DNA of 6,855 bases, from positions 93,443 through 100,297 of the forward strand of contig DJEW01000034.1 in assembly GCA_002431965.1 (NCBI GenBank), given 5' to 3'. Shown here in pieces: positions 5,502 through 6,855 of this stretch. A program made the translations under genes and the position numbers. Origin of the DNA: Clostridiales bacterium UBA5888. GTDB taxonomy: Bacteria; Bacillota; Clostridia; Oscillospirales; Oscillospiraceae. Numbering within the stretch: position 1 is the stretch's first letter; each line of letters opens with the position of its first letter. The notes beneath the pieces are model-generated. The model ran no database searches, was not told where the DNA came from, and worked only from the letters and a program-made list of their open reading frames with translations.

Positions 5502-6485
5502 ATGCAATTCAACGGACAGTATACTCAGCCGCCGAACGGCGGCGCTGCACGGACGCCGCGTGCGCCGAAAGTGAACAAAAAGCTTATATGGCTCATCCCG
5601 GTCATCCTGCTTGCAGCGTTTTTGATCCTTGATTCGTTTTATACGCTCAAGGAGGATCAGTACGCAGTCATCACCACCTTCGGCAAGCCCACCACGGTCT
5701 CCGCCTCCGGTCTTCAGCCGAAGATACCGCTCATCCAGCGCGTCACCAAGGTGTCCAAGAGTATTCAGGGCTTCCCCCTTGGCTACCGCAGCGACAATTC
5801 CGAGGTCGAGTCGGAGTCGCTGATGATCACGTATGACTATAACTTTGTCAATGTGGATTTCTATGTGGAGTACCGCGTGACCGATCCCGTGAAATATCTC
5901 TACAATTCCCAGGATCCCGTCGGCATACTGAAAATGCTCTGCCAGAGCTATATCCGCGACACCATCGGGCTTTATGACGTGGACAGCGTCATCACCACCG
6001 GCAAAAGCGAAATACAGTCAACCATAAAGCAAAAGGTCATGGCGCGGCTGGAGAGCGAGGACATCGGCTTGCAGCTGACGAACATCACCATTCAGGATGC
6101 AGAGCCGCCCACGCATGAGGTGCAGCAGGCGTTCACCGCCGTCGAGACCGCCAAGCAGTCCGCCGACACCGCCGTCAACAACGCAAAGAAGTACGCCAAC
6201 GAGGTCATTCCTGCTGCGGCGGCGGATGCGGACGAGATAATCAAGCAGGCGGAGGCGTATAAGCAGAGCAAGATAAACGAGGCGAGCGGTCAGGCGGAGC
6301 GTTTCACCCAGCTCTTCGCCGAGTATGAGAAGTACCCGCTCATCACAAAGCAGCGCCTTTTCTATGAGGCGATGGAGGAAATATTGCCGGATATGAAGCT
6401 TTATATCCTCGACGAAAGTACCGGCGTGCAGACCGCGCTGCCGTTGGAAAAGTTTGCGGATGTGAACGTGGGAGGTGACAAGTGA
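5502..6485 (+). CDS. hflK: HflK-like SPFH/band 7 protein, FtsH protease modulator
   Basis: This is a 327-residue membrane protein of the SPFH family. HflK and HflC assemble into a cage that encloses the membrane protease FtsH and limits its access to substrates. Residues 1-27 are a short Gly/Pro/Asn-rich cytoplasmic tail, and 28-44 form one membrane helix. Then comes the SPFH domain, with YAVITTFGKP, GLQPKIPLIQ and VEYRVTDPVKYLY. The C-terminal helical part has the HflK signatures PPTHEVQQAF (202-211), KYANEVIP (230-237), EAYKQSKINEASGQAERF (250-267) and a YPLITKQRLFYE-like stretch. It is shorter than the 419-residue Escherichia coli protein, mainly at both ends. I chose the ATG at 5502 (AAGGA 4 nt upstream) over the in-frame GTG at 5484, which has no ribosome binding site and lies in a duplicated 16-mer. 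It overlaps hflC by one base. Confidence 0.92.
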   Translation: MQFNGQYTQPPNGGAARTPRAPKVNKKLIWLIPVILLAAFLILDSFYTLKEDQYAVITTFGKPTTVSASGLQPKIPLIQRVTKVSKSIQGFPLGYRSDNSEVESESLMITYDYNFVNVDFYVEYRVTDPVKYLYNSQDPVGILKMLCQSYIRDTIGLYDVDSVITTGKSEIQSTIKQKVMARLESEDIGLQLTNITIQDAEPPTHEVQQAFTAVETAKQSADTAVNNAKKYANEVIPAAAADADEIIKQAEAYKQSKINEASGQAERFTQLFAEYEKYPLITKQRLFYEAMEEILPDMKLYILDESTGVQTALPLEKFADVNVGGDK

Positions 6486-6855
6486 TGAAAAGGGGCTTGA
6501 AAATAACGCTGGGCGCTGTGGCGGCGCTGCTTGTCATCTGCATTATGGGCGGCTGCTTCTTCACCACGCAGCAGAATGAATACAGCATCGTGCGCCAGTT
6601 CGGCAAGGTCGTGCGCATCGTCGATACGCCGGGGCTGAGCGTGAAGCTGCCGTTCATCCAGACCGTCAGCACCCTGCCGCAGACAGAAATGCTCTATGAC
6701 CTCGCCGTGAGCGATGTGATAACAAGCGACAAGAAGTCCATGGTCGCCGACAGCTTTGTGCTCTGGCGCATCGTCGATCCGCTGAAATTCATCCAGACCC
6801 TTTCCGGAAGCGTCTCCGGCGCGGAGGCGCGGCTCGATCAGGCCGTCTACAACAG
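6485..6855 (+). CDS. hflC: HflC-like SPFH/band 7 protein (3' end outside window)
   Basis: The 123 codons visible encode the N-terminal part of the second SPFH subunit. Residues about 5-25 form the membrane anchor. After it come EYSIVRQFGKV, TPGLSVKLPFIQ, the HflC-typical ITSDKKSMVADSFVLWRIVDP block and FIQTLSG. The DKK...WRI-DP block separates HflC from HflK, so this is not a second HflK. Its ATG overlaps the hflK TGA (TGATG), and GGAGG at 6471-6475 inside the end of hflK lies 9 nt upstream. This is classic translational coupling and fits equal production of the two partners. The frame is open to the right edge; a full protein would need about 160-200 more residues. Confidence 0.92.
   Translation, partial: MKRGLKITLGAVAALLVICIMGGCFFTTQQNEYSIVRQFGKVVRIVDTPGLSVKLPFIQTVSTLPQTEMLYDLAVSDVITSDKKSMVADSFVLWRIVDPLKFIQTLSGSVSGAEARLDQAVYN

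Noticed and set aside
6530..6555. Lipobox-like IMGGC near the HflC membrane helix
   Set aside because: Met at the -3 position is a poor lipobox, and HflC proteins are anchored by an uncleaved helix.

Overview
The window looks like a piece of a GC-rich Clostridia-type (Firmicutes) genome, probably a gut Oscillospirales or Christensenellales relative. The inference rests on a secreted protein with InlB-type B-repeats, an EFR1-type flavodoxin/ferredoxin protein, strong GGAGG ribosome binding sites, sigma-A-like TATAAT boxes and high third-position GC. The species cannot be read from this sequence alone.

Layout. Bases 1-2120 (minus strand) hold the 5' 706 codons of a large secreted protein: signal peptide, Pro/Thr then acidic linker, a beta-rich domain, and at least six B-repeats running off the left edge. 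Its leader (2121-2440) carries a clear cobalamin riboswitch (B12 box at 2268-2283), an intrinsic terminator just before the gene, and an extended -10 promoter at 2445-2473. The vitamin B12 control of a repeat-rich surface protein is the most interesting signal here. Diverging from it on the plus strand is an EFR1-type flavodoxin/two-[4Fe-4S] ferredoxin gene (2643-3425) with its own terminator hairpin.

After that hairpin lies a start-less remnant of a Na+/phosphate cotransporter (3472-3840) with a degraded substrate motif. A new promoter (3895-3922) then drives a 492-residue membrane-anchored coiled-coil protein of unknown function (3953-5431). It contains an internal AT-rich patch. Next come hflK (5502-6485) and hflC (6485 to the right edge), which overlap by one base and encode the SPFH pair that normally forms a cage around the FtsH protease.

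How the parts may work together. The left half is a divergent pair: a B12-repressed surface protein, possibly for corrinoid capture, and a small electron-transfer protein. The right half is an envelope module in which the coiled-coil protein is a candidate partner of HflKC. Both functional links are inferences from context.
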